Notes under the pieces: model-generated | The model's input: only the letters and a program-made list of their open reading frames with translations | Told to the model about the DNA's origin: nothing | Database searches by the model: none | Shown: piece after piece, positions 1-8,541 of the stretch | Numbering within the stretch: position 1 is the stretch's first letter | Layout: every line of letters begins with the position of its first letter | Position numbers and translations under genes: made by a program | From: Flagellimonas myxillae | Lineage (GTDB): Bacteria; Bacteroidota; Bacteroidia; Flavobacteriales; Flavobacteriaceae | Assembly (NCBI RefSeq): GCF_023502235.1 | Contig: NZ_JAMFLY010000002.1 | Coordinates: 885,667 to 949,666, forward strand | Direction of reading: 5' to 3' | DNA length: 64,000 nt

Positions 1-172
1 ATTCTCAGATGAAATAGAAGCTTGGGTCATCGAGGAGTTCAAAAAGATTGGACTGGACACGGCACGAAGCGTTTTGGAGCAAGATGTGGCCGATTTGGTC
101 AAACGTACCGATTTAGAAGAAGAAACAGTTGCTGATGTGGTACGAATCCTTAAGGAGGAATTTGAAGATTAA
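1..172 (+). CDS. nusA: Transcription termination/antitermination protein NusA, C-terminal end (partial)
   Basis: Only the last 56 codons are present; the reading frame enters at base 2 and stops with TAA at 170-172. The visible peptide is acidic and helical, with the phrases WVIEEFKKIGLDTA and RTDLEEETVADVV, which resemble the acidic C-terminal helical repeat of Bacteroidota NusA. NusA binds RNA polymerase and modulates pausing, termination and antitermination. The downstream neighbour is infB, 43 bp away on the same strand, which is the usual nusA-infB order in bacteria and supports the call. The missing S1 and KH domains lie left of the window. Confidence 0.85.
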   Translation, partial: FSDEIEAWVIEEFKKIGLDTARSVLEQDVADLVKRTDLEEETVADVVRILKEEFED

Positions 173-215
173 ACTATATATTAGCAGCAAATTTAAGGGC
201 TAGGAAAAATAATTT

Positions 216-2891
216 ATGGCAGGAAACCCAACAATAAGGCTTAACAAAGTTCTCAGGGAATTGAACATTTCACTGGATAGAGCGGTGGACTATCTTGCGT
301 CCGAAGGGCACGATATAGAGGCGCGTCCTACCACCAAAATTACAGATGAGGTGTATCAGGTCCTGTTGGATGAATTCCAAACGGATAAGAGCAAAAAGGT
401 TGCTTCCAAGGAAGTAGGAGAGGAGAAAAGGAAGGAGAAGGAAGCGCTCAGGATCCAAATGGAACAGGAGCAGGAAGAGCGCAGGTTGGCCAGGGAAAAG
501 AGAAATTCCGATCAGGTGATTAAGGCCAAGGCGGAACTTTCCGGACCCAAGACAGTGGGGAAGATAGACCTGGATAAAAAGCCCGAAGCTCCCAAAGAGG
601 AAGAGAAAGCAGCTCCGGTTGAAGCGCCAAAAGTCGCCGAAAAACCAGCTGAGCCAAAAGTTGAGGAGCCGGCCAAAACGGTGGAGGCCAAGAAGCCCGA
701 GGAGGAACAACCCAAGGAGCCAGAGGCCATCCAAACCCAGTATAAGAAACTTTCAGGGCCTAAAATTACAGGGGATAAAATAGATCTTTCGCAATTCAAC
801 AAGCCCAAGAAAAAGAAAGAGGAGGCAAAAACAGGTGATGCTGCGGATGCTAGTTCAGATAGAAAGAAAAGACGTAAGCGTATTGTAAGCAAAAACAGTG
901 CGCAATCCGGTAATGGACGTCCAAACCAACGTGGGAACAATGCTCAGGGGAGAAGAGGACAACGTTCTTCTGTGCCCAAGGTTGAGCCTACGGAGGAAGA
1001 AGTACAAAAACAGGTAAGGGAAACCCTTGAAAAACTTCAAGGGAAATCCAGTAAGGGCAAAGGAGCCAAATATAGAAGGGAGAAAAGGGACCAACACCGT
1101 CAACAAACCGAGAAGGATCTTGAGCTTCAGGAATTGGAAAGCAAGATTCTAAAGGTAACGGAGTTTGTGACCGTAAACGAGGTGGCGACCATGATGAACG
1201 TTTCCACCACCCAGATCATCTCTGCATGTATGTCCTTGGGAATCATGGTGACCATGAATCAACGTTTGGATGCAGAAACCCTTTCCATTGTAGCAGAAGA
1301 ATTTGGTTTCGAGGTGGAATTTGTAACTGCCGAAATCGAAGAATCCATAGAAGAGGAAGTTGATGCTCCGGAAGATTTGCAGCCCCGCGCACCAATCGTA
1401 ACGGTAATGGGTCACGTAGATCATGGTAAAACCTCTTTGCTAGACTACATCCGCCAAGAAAACGTAATTGCCGGCGAAAGCGGTGGAATTACACAGCATA
1501 TTGGTGCATATGGGGTAACCCTCGAGGATGGTCAAAAAATCACCTTCTTGGATACTCCGGGTCACGAAGCGTTTACCGCGATGCGTGCCCGTGGTGCCCA
1601 GGTAACCGATATAGCCATTATCGTGGTTGCTGCGGATGATGATATTATGCCCCAGACCAAGGAGGCCATTAGCCATGCCCAAGCGGCCAATGTACCTATC
1701 GTATTTGCCATAAACAAGATAGATAGACCAACGGCCAACCCGGACAAGATCAAGGAAGGTCTTGCGGGGATGAACCTTTTGGTGGAAGATTGGGGTGGAA
1801 AGATTCAATCCCACGATATTTCTGCAAAGACTGGCCAAGGTATAAAAGAGCTTTTGGAGAAGGTGTTGTTGGAAGCTGAGTTACTGGAGCTTAAGTCAAA
1901 TCCAGATAAATTGGCTACTGGAACCGTTGTGGAGGCTTTCTTGGATAAAGGTAGAGGATATGTATCCACCATTTTGGTACAGGCCGGAACCTTGGAAATA
2001 GGAGATTATGTGTTGGCGGGAACCTGCAGTGGTAAAGTAAAGGCCATGCAGGATGAACGTGGAAAAAATATCGAAAAAGCCGGTCCGGCAACCCCAATTT
2101 CCATACTTGGATTGGATGGTGCGCCACAGGCTGGGGATAAGTTCAACGTGCTTCAGGATGAAAGGGAGGCTAAGCAGATTGCGGCCAAGCGTTCCCAGTT
2201 GCAACGTGAGCAATCAGTTCGAACACAGCGTCATATTACCTTGGATGAAATAGGAAGACGTATTGCATTGGGTGATTTCCAGGAATTGAACATTATCCTT
2301 AAAGGTGATGTGGATGGTTCTGTAGAAGCGTTGACCGATTCGTTCCAAAAATTGTCGACCGATGAAATCCAGGTGAACATCATTCACAAGGGAGTTGGTG
2401 CCATCACCGAATCTGATGTATTGTTGGCCAGTGCCTCCGATGCGATTATTATTGGATTTAATGTAAGGCCGATGGGCAATGCCCGTGCCGTTGCCGATAA
2501 GGAAGAAATCGATATCAGGATGTACTCCATCATCTACGATGCTATCAACGACCTGAAGGATGCCATGGAAGGTATGCTTTCTCCAGAAATGAAGGAGGAA
2601 ATCACCGGAAATGCGGAAATCCGTGAAACCTTTAAGATTTCCAAGATTGGAACCATTGCAGGTTGTATGGTAACCAGCGGGAAAGTATTTAGAAACTCCC
2701 AGATTCGTTTGATTAGGGACGGAGTGGTTATCTTCACTGGAGAATTGGCGTCCTTAAAGCGATTTAAAGATGATGTCAAGGAAGTTTCCAAAGGTTACGA
2801 TTGCGGTCTCCAGATCAAAAACTACAACGACATTAAAGAAGGTGATATCGTAGAAGCCTTCCAGGAAGTTGCTGTAAAGAAGAAACTCTAA
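216..2891 (+). CDS. infB: Translation initiation factor IF-2
   Basis: IF-2 is the GTPase that brings initiator fMet-tRNA to the 30S subunit and promotes subunit joining. The protein has 891 residues. An IF2_N helical segment (about 1-55) is followed by a long Lys/Glu/Pro-rich low-complexity linker (about 60-290), typical of Bacteroidota IF-2. A second IF2_N-like segment lies near 310-365. The G domain shows GHVDHGKT (about residues 399-406), DTPGHEAF (about 446) and NKID (about 500). Domains II-IV follow and end in a Lys-rich tail. The ATG at 216 fits the family start [17 protein letters not shown]. The gene follows nusA and ends at a strong terminator at 2912-2936. Confidence 0.98.
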   Translation: MAGNPTIRLNKVLRELNISLDRAVDYLASEGHDIEARPTTKITDEVYQVLLDEFQTDKSKKVASKEVGEEKRKEKEALRIQMEQEQEERRLAREKRNSDQVIKAKAELSGPKTVGKIDLDKKPEAPKEEEKAAPVEAPKVAEKPAEPKVEEPAKTVEAKKPEEEQPKEPEAIQTQYKKLSGPKITGDKIDLSQFNKPKKKKEEAKTGDAADASSDRKKRRKRIVSKNSAQSGNGRPNQRGNNAQGRRGQRSSVPKVEPTEEEVQKQVRETLEKLQGKSSKGKGAKYRREKRDQHRQQTEKDLELQELESKILKVTEFVTVNEVATMMNVSTTQIISACMSLGIMVTMNQRLDAETLSIVAEEFGFEVEFVTAEIEESIEEEVDAPEDLQPRAPIVTVMGHVDHGKTSLLDYIRQENVIAGESGGITQHIGAYGVTLEDGQKITFLDTPGHEAFTAMRARGAQVTDIAIIVVAADDDIMPQTKEAISHAQAANVPIVFAINKIDRPTANPDKIKEGLAGMNLLVEDWGGKIQSHDISAKTGQGIKELLEKVLLEAELLELKSNPDKLATGTVVEAFLDKGRGYVSTILVQAGTLEIGDYVLAGTCSGKVKAMQDERGKNIEKAGPATPISILGLDGAPQAGDKFNVLQDEREAKQIAAKRSQLQREQSVRTQRHITLDEIGRRIALGDFQELNIILKGDVDGSVEALTDSFQKLSTDEIQVNIIHKGVGAITESDVLLASASDAIIIGFNVRPMGNARAVADKEEIDIRMYSIIYDAINDLKDAMEGMLSPEMKEEITGNAEIRETFKISKIGTIAGCMVTSGKVFRNSQIRLIRDGVVIFTGELASLKRFKDDVKEVSKGYDCGLQIKNYNDIKEGDIVEAFQEVAVKKKL

Positions 2892-2911
2892 TATCAATTA
2901 AGAATATCCCC

Positions 2912-2936
2912 TCCCGCTTCGGCGGGATTTTTTTTT
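2912..2936 (+). terminator. Rho-independent terminator after infB
   Basis: A six-base-pair GC-rich stem (TCCCGC at 2912-2917 with GCGGGA at 2922-2927) closes a UUCG-type tetraloop and is followed by a run of nine T at 2928-2936. It lies 20 bp after the infB stop codon and ends the nusA-infB transcript. Confidence 0.92.
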
Positions 2937-3016
2937 GCTAGATGCTAGATGCTAGATGCTAGATGCTAGATGCTGGATGCTGGATGCTGGATGCTGGATG
3001 CTGGATGCTGGATGCT
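2937..3016. repeat. 7-bp tandem repeat (GCTAGAT / GCTGGAT)
   Basis: Eleven full heptamers plus three bases are arrayed without spacers. The first five units read GCTAGAT (2937-2971) and the next six GCTGGAT (2972-3013), so the array falls into two homogeneous blocks that differ by a single A/G change. It begins directly after the T-run of the infB terminator. Unit length and lack of spacers rule out a CRISPR array. Such arrays can change copy number by slippage. Confidence 0.95.
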
Positions 3017-3404
3017 CGGCACTTGGTTTTTGGAATTTGGGATTTGGGATTTGGGATTTGGAGCTTGGCAAGTAATGGAAAGTTGAAAATGAAAAATTGT
3101 AAGTTATTAACTATCCATACGAATTTGGTGCTCGCACTTGGAATTTGGAGCTTGGAATTTAACCAAGGTTAGATACGGGATGCTGGATGCGGGATGTTTG
3201 GAGCTAAAGATTTTAGTCTCATGCCAATAGTCTCAAGTCTTGATTCTTTTGTCTTGATTCTTGGCTCTTATATACTGAAATTTACTCGATGCAGGCAGGT
3301 GTTTGGATTTTGGATTTTGGAATTTGGCATTTGGTATTTGGAATTTTGAACTTGGGGCTTATAATTTGGAATTTTAAACTCAAGTTGAGTCTTGAGTCTT
3401 GAGC
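3017..3404. repeat. Degenerate low-complexity intergenic DNA
   Basis: This stretch has no supportable gene. It is built from imperfect copies of short words such as GGAATTTGG, GGGATTTGG, GAGCTTGG, TCTTGATTCTT and GAGTCTTGAG. A further copy of the GCTGGATGC word lies near 3181. Open frames across it are short and repeat-encoded, so I regard them as non-coding. The same vocabulary recurs, partly inverted, at 38600-38880. Confidence 0.75.
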
Positions 3405-3776
3405 TTATCTAGAACTACTCTCCGGTTTCAGCAACATGGCTTCGGGATATTTTCTGCGTACCTCCAAATATTTTCGCTCAGCTTCCAATTTGGTTTTAAA
3501 GCGGCCTAAACGAACGCGATACGTAGGGGATTCAAACTCGATTTTGGAATACCAACCCGGGAAATCAATATCGATTTTGGACTTGAGGTTTTGGGCTTTT
3601 TGATAACTGCCAAAACCTACCTGGATTTGGTAATAATCCGCTTTTGAATTGACCTGGGTATAGAGTTTCATGAGTTCGTCGATTCGGGAATCCTGATCAA
3701 TGGTGACCTGGCCCTCTTGGGCAGAAAGTGAAAAAGTTAAACCAAACAATATCAGTGCTAAAGCGTACGTTTTCAT
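3405..3776 (-). CDS. Secreted SPOR-domain protein
   Basis: A 123-residue protein with a signal peptide (MKTYALALILFGLTFSLSAQ, residues 1-20) followed by a short linker and a C-terminal SPOR-like domain from about residue 48 (YYQIQVGFGSYQKAQNLKSK onward, then the YRVRLGRFKTKLEAE strand-helix). SPOR domains bind peptidoglycan strands lacking stem peptides, so a periplasmic, wall-associated role is likely; the specific function is unknown. The frame is open upstream to 3836, but the ATG at 3776 is chosen because it starts a classical signal peptide and lies 34 bp downstream of a promoter-like TACATTTG. The gene is divergent from the act operon. Confidence 0.82.
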   Translation of the reverse strand: MKTYALALILFGLTFSLSAQEGQVTIDQDSRIDELMKLYTQVNSKADYYQIQVGFGSYQKAQNLKSKIDIDFPGWYSKIEFESPTYRVRLGRFKTKLEAERKYLEVRRKYPEAMLLKPESSSR

Positions 3777-3809
3777 GTTATTTTTGAGCTTATCAAATTT
3801 GTCCTTGTA

Positions 3810-3817
3810 CAAATGTA
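3810..3817 (-). promoter_or_regulatory. Bacteroidota -7 promoter element for the SPOR gene
   Basis: Read on the minus strand this is TACATTTG, a match to the Bacteroidota -7 consensus TAnnTTTG, 34 bp upstream of the ATG at 3776. No convincing -33 TTTG was found at the right distance, so the call rests on the -7 element and its position. Confidence 0.45.
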
Positions 3818-3894
3818 AATTTTTAGGGGTTATCACATCTGCTTTTACCTTATTTAGAATCCTTATAAATTAGATATTATAGATCCCTTAACAT

Positions 3895-3924
3895 TTTGAA
3901 AAATGACCTTATTCCGTACTTTTG
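3895..3924 (+). promoter_or_regulatory. Promoter of the act-cox respiratory operon
   Basis: A -33 TTTG (3895-3898) and a -7 TACTTTTG (3917-3924) are separated by 18 bp, fitting the Bacteroidota primary sigma consensus. Transcription would start near 3931, giving a leader of about 80 bases before the ATG of actA at 4012. The TTG at 3922, which would extend the frame, falls inside the -7 element and so cannot be the real start. Confidence 0.75.
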
Positions 3925-4011
3925 TCTGCGATTTTAGGCCACCCAAATGCTATTGTTCTCAGTATCAATAGGAATAATCGTGCCAAAGATTTCGATAGAA
4001 ATTCTGTTAGT

Positions 4012-5352
4012 ATGAAAAAGGTTTTATACCGCCATCTATTTTCAAAAGTTTTAGGTTTTTCTCTCCTACTTTTTTCCGTTTCATTTTATGCACAAGAAGA
4101 GGCTGCGGCCGAAGCTGCCACAGGTGGAGATCCTGTGAAAGGAAAGCAGTTGTTCAACCAGAACTGTGCTGCATGTCACGCCCTTGATCGTAAAATGACT
4201 GGTCCTGCTTTGGCCAATGTGGAAAGTAGGTTGTCGGAGGACGAAGGTTTGGATAAGGAGTGGCTTTACACGTGGATCAAGAACAGCCCTGGGATGATCA
4301 AAGCTGGAGATGCGTATGCCATCAAGATCTATGCGGAGTACAACCAGGCGGCCATGACCGCTTTCCCAACCTTATCCAATCAGGATATTGATGATATTTT
4401 GGCCTATACGGCCGCATCACCTCCCGCGCCTGTTACGGCTACTGCAGCCGGCACACCTGATGGGAGCCAACCAACTGAAGGTGGAATATCCAATGAAATG
4501 ATTTTGGGTGCGCTTGCCCTTGTTTTTGGTTTGTTGGTCATCATGCTCATTTTGGTGAACAATACCCTGCGCAGAATTGCAGAGGCCAATGGGGTGGATA
4601 TTGAAAAGGATAAGGGAAAAAAAGGACTTCCTATCTGGAAAGCTTTTGCTAAAAACCAGTTTTTGGTTTTGGTCACAGCAATTTTCCTTTTGTTGGCTAG
4701 TGGTTATTTCGCCTATGGCTGGATGATGCAACTTGGTGTTGATCAAGGATACGCTCCTGTTCAGCCCATTCACTATTCGCACAAGATTCATGCTGGGGAT
4801 AATAAAATCGAATGTAAGTATTGTCACTCTTCGGCCAGGGTTTCCAAAACTTCAGGGATTCCTTCGTTGAACGTTTGTATGAACTGCCACAAATCCATTT
4901 ACGAATACAAAGGGAATCCAGAGGGGCCAAGTGCTGAAGATTTGGCCAATGGGTATACCAACGAATTCTATACAGCTGAAATCAAGAAATTGTACAAAGC
5001 TGTTGGATGGGATGAGGAAGAGCAAAGGTATACTGGTGAAACCCAGCCTGTGGAATGGGTAAGGGTTCACAATTTGCCTGATTTTGCATATTTCAATCAC
5101 TCGCAGCACGTTTCCGTTGCTGGAATCGAGTGTCAAACTTGTCACGGTCCCGTGGAAGAAATGGAAATCATGGAGCAATATGCGCCATTGACCATGGGAT
5201 GGTGTGTCAACTGTCATAGGGAAACCAATGTAAAAATGGAGGGTAACGAATACTACGAAGCCATCCATGCCGAACTTTCCAAGAAATATGGGGTGGAAGA
5301 ATTGACCGCTGCCATGATGGGTGGTTTGGAGTGTGGTAAGTGCCACTATTAA
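4012..5352 (+). CDS. actA: Alternative complex III subunit ActA, hexaheme cytochrome c
   Basis: This is the multiheme cytochrome c of alternative complex III (ACIII), which passes electrons from menaquinol toward a periplasmic acceptor or the oxidase. The 446-residue protein has a signal peptide ending near SFYAQ. A class I cytochrome c domain follows with CAACH at 52-56. Two hydrophobic segments lie near residues 162-182 and 218-240. The C-terminal domain carries CKYCH (268), CMNCH (289), CQTCH (374), CVNCH (398) and CGKCH (441). That makes six CxxCH motifs; the Rhodothermus ActA is pentaheme, so the N-terminal monoheme domain is an added fusion. The last heme motif ends one residue before the stop. 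It is the first gene of the operon; the ATG at 4012 starts the signal peptide. Confidence 0.93.
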   Translation: MKKVLYRHLFSKVLGFSLLLFSVSFYAQEEAAAEAATGGDPVKGKQLFNQNCAACHALDRKMTGPALANVESRLSEDEGLDKEWLYTWIKNSPGMIKAGDAYAIKIYAEYNQAAMTAFPTLSNQDIDDILAYTAASPPAPVTATAAGTPDGSQPTEGGISNEMILGALALVFGLLVIMLILVNNTLRRIAEANGVDIEKDKGKKGLPIWKAFAKNQFLVLVTAIFLLLASGYFAYGWMMQLGVDQGYAPVQPIHYSHKIHAGDNKIECKYCHSSARVSKTSGIPSLNVCMNCHKSIYEYKGNPEGPSAEDLANGYTNEFYTAEIKKLYKAVGWDEEEQRYTGETQPVEWVRVHNLPDFAYFNHSQHVSVAGIECQTCHGPVEEMEIMEQYAPLTMGWCVNCHRETNVKMEGNEYYEAIHAELSKKYGVEELTAAMMGGLECGKCHY

Positions 5353-5383
5353 AAAATAAAGAAGATAATCTCAGATATATCGT

Positions 5384-8300
5384 ATGGCATCAAACAAAAA
5401 ATATTGGAAGAGCGAAGCGGAGTTAAATCCGAACGATTCCATTGTTGAGGCGCTAAGAAACAACGAATTCGCAGAGGAGATTCCAGTGGAGGAGTTTTTG
5501 GGGGATAAAGAAAATCTATCCGCCACAACCACCAATAGAAGGGATTTCTTAAAATATGTTGGCTTTAGTACGGCTGCGGCAACTGTGGCTGCCTGTGAAG
5601 GGCCAGTGCACAGGTCTATTCCTTACGTAGTGCAACCGGACAATATTGTTCCCGGTGTGGCCAATTACTATGCTACAACTATCGCCGATGGTTTTGACTT
5701 CGCCAGTATCTTGGTGAAGACCCGTGAAGGAAGGCCAATTAAAATTGAGAACAATACCGATGCCAAGTCAAACGGTAGTGCCAATGTCAGGGTACAGGCT
5801 TCTGTGCTTTCTCTTTACGATAGTAAAAGGGTACAAGGGCCATCCCAGAATGGAGAACCAGTGGAATGGAATATCCTTGATGCCAATGTAAAGGCCAAAT
5901 TGGGAAGCTTAAAAGGATCCAATAGGCAAATTGCATTATTGACCCAGACCTATGCCAGTCCTTCTACTGAAAAATTGATTGCCGAGTTCAAAGCTGAATA
6001 CGGGGATAATGTAAATCACGTGGTTTACGACGCAATTTCGGAAGATGCGGCTTTGAATGCTTTTGAAGCTGCTTATGGTGAACGTGCTTTGGCCGATTAC
6101 GATTTTGGAAAGGCGGATTTGATCGTTTCCTTCGGTGCGGATTTCTTGGGTGATTGGCAAGGAGGTGGATACGATAGCGCTTATGCCAAAGGACGCGTTC
6201 CCATAAATGGAAAAATGTCCAAGCATATCCAATTGGAGTCCAATATGTCATTGACTGGTGCCAATGCTGATAAGCGGTATCCGATGACGCCAACCCAACA
6301 GAAGATTGCCTTGGCCAAATTGTATGGTAAGCTAAATGGAAGTAATGTTGGTGGGGGAACCTCCGATGTGGATTCCGCTGTTGATGCTGTTGCGGCACAA
6401 ATCAAAAAAGCAGGAAATAAGGCGGTTGTTGTAACCGGCCTAAACGATATTAATGCACAAACCGTGGTTTTGGCCATCAACAAATTGTTGGCCAGTAAAG
6501 CTTTTGATGCTGAAAACCCTAAATATGTGCGCCAAGGAGATGCCGCAAAGGTATCCAAGTTGATTTCGGATATGAATGCCGGTAGGGTTGGAGTATTGAT
6601 CATGGATGGTGTTAATCCGGTCTACTCTTTGCCTAATGCCGATGAGTTTGTTTCCGGACTTGGCAAAGTGGATGTTTCCGTAAGTTTTTCCTTTAGTAAT
6701 GATGAAACGGCTCAATCTTCACAATTTGTGGCTGCTGCTTCGCATTACTTGGAATCTTGGGGAGATGCCCAATTGAAAAAAGGACAATTTAGTTTGGCCC
6801 AACCCGTAATCCGCGAATTGTTCGATACGCGACAGTTCCAAACCTCTTTGTTGAGCTGGATGGGCAAGGATCAAAACTATTACGAGTATATCAAAGAAAA
6901 CTGGGAAACCACAATTCTTCAAGGAGCTGATTGGAACCAGACGCTTCAAGATGGGGTATTCGTTCCTTCTACGGCAGTGGAGGCAGAAGAGGCGCAGGTA
7001 GCCCAGGCTGTATCTGAAGAAGTTGAAGAGAGTTCAGGTTTTGATTCAATCAATGCTGCAGTCCGTGCTTTGGTGAACACCACAAGTTCTGGTAAGGAAT
7101 TGGTGTTGTACTCCAAAGTTGGTATGGGGGATGGCAAGCAGGCCAACAACCCTTGGTTGCAAGAATTCCCTGATCCCATTTCAAGAGTTTCCTGGGATAA
7201 CTATGTTACTGTGTCCAAAGCGGATGCGGTTGACTTAGGTCTAGAAAATTACAATGTGGCTGATGGGGGCTTGAACGGTAGCTATGTAAACCTTACGGTT
7301 GACGGTACTGTACTTGAGAATGTTCCTGTGATCATTCAGCCAGGACAGGCGAAAGATACCATTGGACTTTCTTTTGGATATGGAAGACAGGCAGGCATGA
7401 AGGCTGATATGGCTACTGGTGTCAATGCGTTTTCCTTATATAAAAACTTTTCTGATGTTCAGGCAGTTTCTATGGAGAAGGTTTCTGGAGATCACGAGTT
7501 TGCTTGTGTTCAGTTGCACAAAACATTGATGGGTAGAGGGGATATCATCAAGGAAACCACCTTGGAAATCTTCAATACAAAGGATCATGAGGAATGGAAT
7601 CCCATGCCACATGTTAGCTTGAATCATGAAATGATTCCCGTGACCTCTCCTGATGCCGATTTGTGGGAGGAGTTTGATCGTTCCATTGGGCATCACTTCA
7701 ACCTTTCCATCGATTTAAATGCATGTACTGGATGTGGGGCTTGTGTGATTGCTTGTCATGCTGAAAATAATGTTCCGGTTGTAGGTAAAGAAGAAATTCG
7801 TAAGTCCAGGGATATGCACTGGTTACGAATCGATAGATATTACTCTTCCGAAGAGAGCTTCGAGCAGGATAATGAGAAGAAGGAAGGCTTGGAAGGTCTG
7901 TTTGGGGACAAAGGTGCCCTTGGTGGATTTGGTGAAATGGAGGATGCTTCCGCAAATCCGGAAGTAGCGTTTCAGCCAGTAATGTGTCAACACTGTAACC
8001 ATGCCCCATGTGAAACGGTTTGTCCGGTTGCGGCAACTTCACATGGAAGACAAGGACAGAACCAAATGGCTTATAACCGTTGTGTGGGTACTAGATATTG
8101 TGCCAACAACTGTCCATACAAAGTACGTCGATTCAACTGGTTCCTGTACTACGACAATGATGAGTTCGATTTTAACATGAACAACGATTTGGGTAAAATG
8201 GTCATCAACCCAGATGTGAATGTACGTTCCAGAGGGGTTATGGAAAAATGCTCTATGTGTATTCAAATGACGCAAAAGACCATTTTGGATGCGAAAAGGG

Positions 8301-8509
8301 ACGGACGTGTTGTTAAGGATGGAGAGTTCCAGACCGCATGTTCAGCTGCATGTAGCAGTGGAGCTATGGTATTCGGAGACGTTAACGACAAGCATAGCAA
8401 GATCGCCGAGTTGAAGGAAGATGATAGAATGTACCATTTGTTGGAGCACGTGGGAACAAAACCCAATGTGTTCTATCACGTGAAAGTTAGAAACACCAAC
8501 GAGGCTTAA
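5384..8509 (+). CDS. actB: Alternative complex III subunit ActB, iron-sulfur/molybdopterin-fold protein
   Basis: ActB is the large peripheral ACIII subunit, built from a molybdopterin-oxidoreductase-like region fused to a ferredoxin-like region. The 1041-residue protein has a Tat-type motif (RRDFLKYVGF, R52-R53), usual for this subunit although it starts late. Residues of about 90-740 resemble the molybdoenzyme fold, which is known to lack the cofactor in ACIII. The C-terminal part carries four cysteine clusters: CTGCGAC (781), CQHCNHAPCETVCP (868), CVGTRYCANNCP (900) and CSMC (956) with a later CSAAC. These suit three [4Fe-4S] and one [3Fe-4S] centres as in the family. It lies 31 bp after actA. 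Confidence 0.94.
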   Translation: MASNKKYWKSEAELNPNDSIVEALRNNEFAEEIPVEEFLGDKENLSATTTNRRDFLKYVGFSTAAATVAACEGPVHRSIPYVVQPDNIVPGVANYYATTIADGFDFASILVKTREGRPIKIENNTDAKSNGSANVRVQASVLSLYDSKRVQGPSQNGEPVEWNILDANVKAKLGSLKGSNRQIALLTQTYASPSTEKLIAEFKAEYGDNVNHVVYDAISEDAALNAFEAAYGERALADYDFGKADLIVSFGADFLGDWQGGGYDSAYAKGRVPINGKMSKHIQLESNMSLTGANADKRYPMTPTQQKIALAKLYGKLNGSNVGGGTSDVDSAVDAVAAQIKKAGNKAVVVTGLNDINAQTVVLAINKLLASKAFDAENPKYVRQGDAAKVSKLISDMNAGRVGVLIMDGVNPVYSLPNADEFVSGLGKVDVSVSFSFSNDETAQSSQFVAAASHYLESWGDAQLKKGQFSLAQPVIRELFDTRQFQTSLLSWMGKDQNYYEYIKENWETTILQGADWNQTLQDGVFVPSTAVEAEEAQVAQAVSEEVEESSGFDSINAAVRALVNTTSSGKELVLYSKVGMGDGKQANNPWLQEFPDPISRVSWDNYVTVSKADAVDLGLENYNVADGGLNGSYVNLTVDGTVLENVPVIIQPGQAKDTIGLSFGYGRQAGMKADMATGVNAFSLYKNFSDVQAVSMEKVSGDHEFACVQLHKTLMGRGDIIKETTLEIFNTKDHEEWNPMPHVSLNHEMIPVTSPDADLWEEFDRSIGHHFNLSIDLNACTGCGACVIACHAENNVPVVGKEEIRKSRDMHWLRIDRYYSSEESFEQDNEKKEGLEGLFGDKGALGGFGEMEDASANPEVAFQPVMCQHCNHAPCETVCPVAATSHGRQGQNQMAYNRCVGTRYCANNCPYKVRRFNWFLYYDNDEFDFNMNNDLGKMVINPDVNVRSRGVMEKCSMCIQMTQKTILDAKRDGRVVKDGEFQTACSAACSSGAMVFGDVNDKHSKIAELKEDDRMYHLLEHVGTKPNVFYHVKVRNTNEA

Positions 8510-8541
8510 TCAATAAATAAGAAGTAACTAGAAGATAAATT

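Noticed and set aside
2937..3016. CRISPR array
   Set aside because: Units are 7 bp and contiguous, with no spacers and no cas genes.
2963..3172. Open frame over the heptamer repeat, with a repeated 7-residue peptide
   Set aside because: The peptide pattern is just the translation of the 7-bp repeat, and the frame continues through low-complexity DNA with no promoter or homologous look.
3922..4011. TTG start extending actA by 30 residues
   Set aside because: The codon lies inside the -7 promoter element and the extension would precede a perfect signal peptide.
5384..8509. Functional molybdoenzyme
   Set aside because: The gene order and cytochrome neighbours define ActB, whose molybdopterin-like part is known to lack the cofactor.
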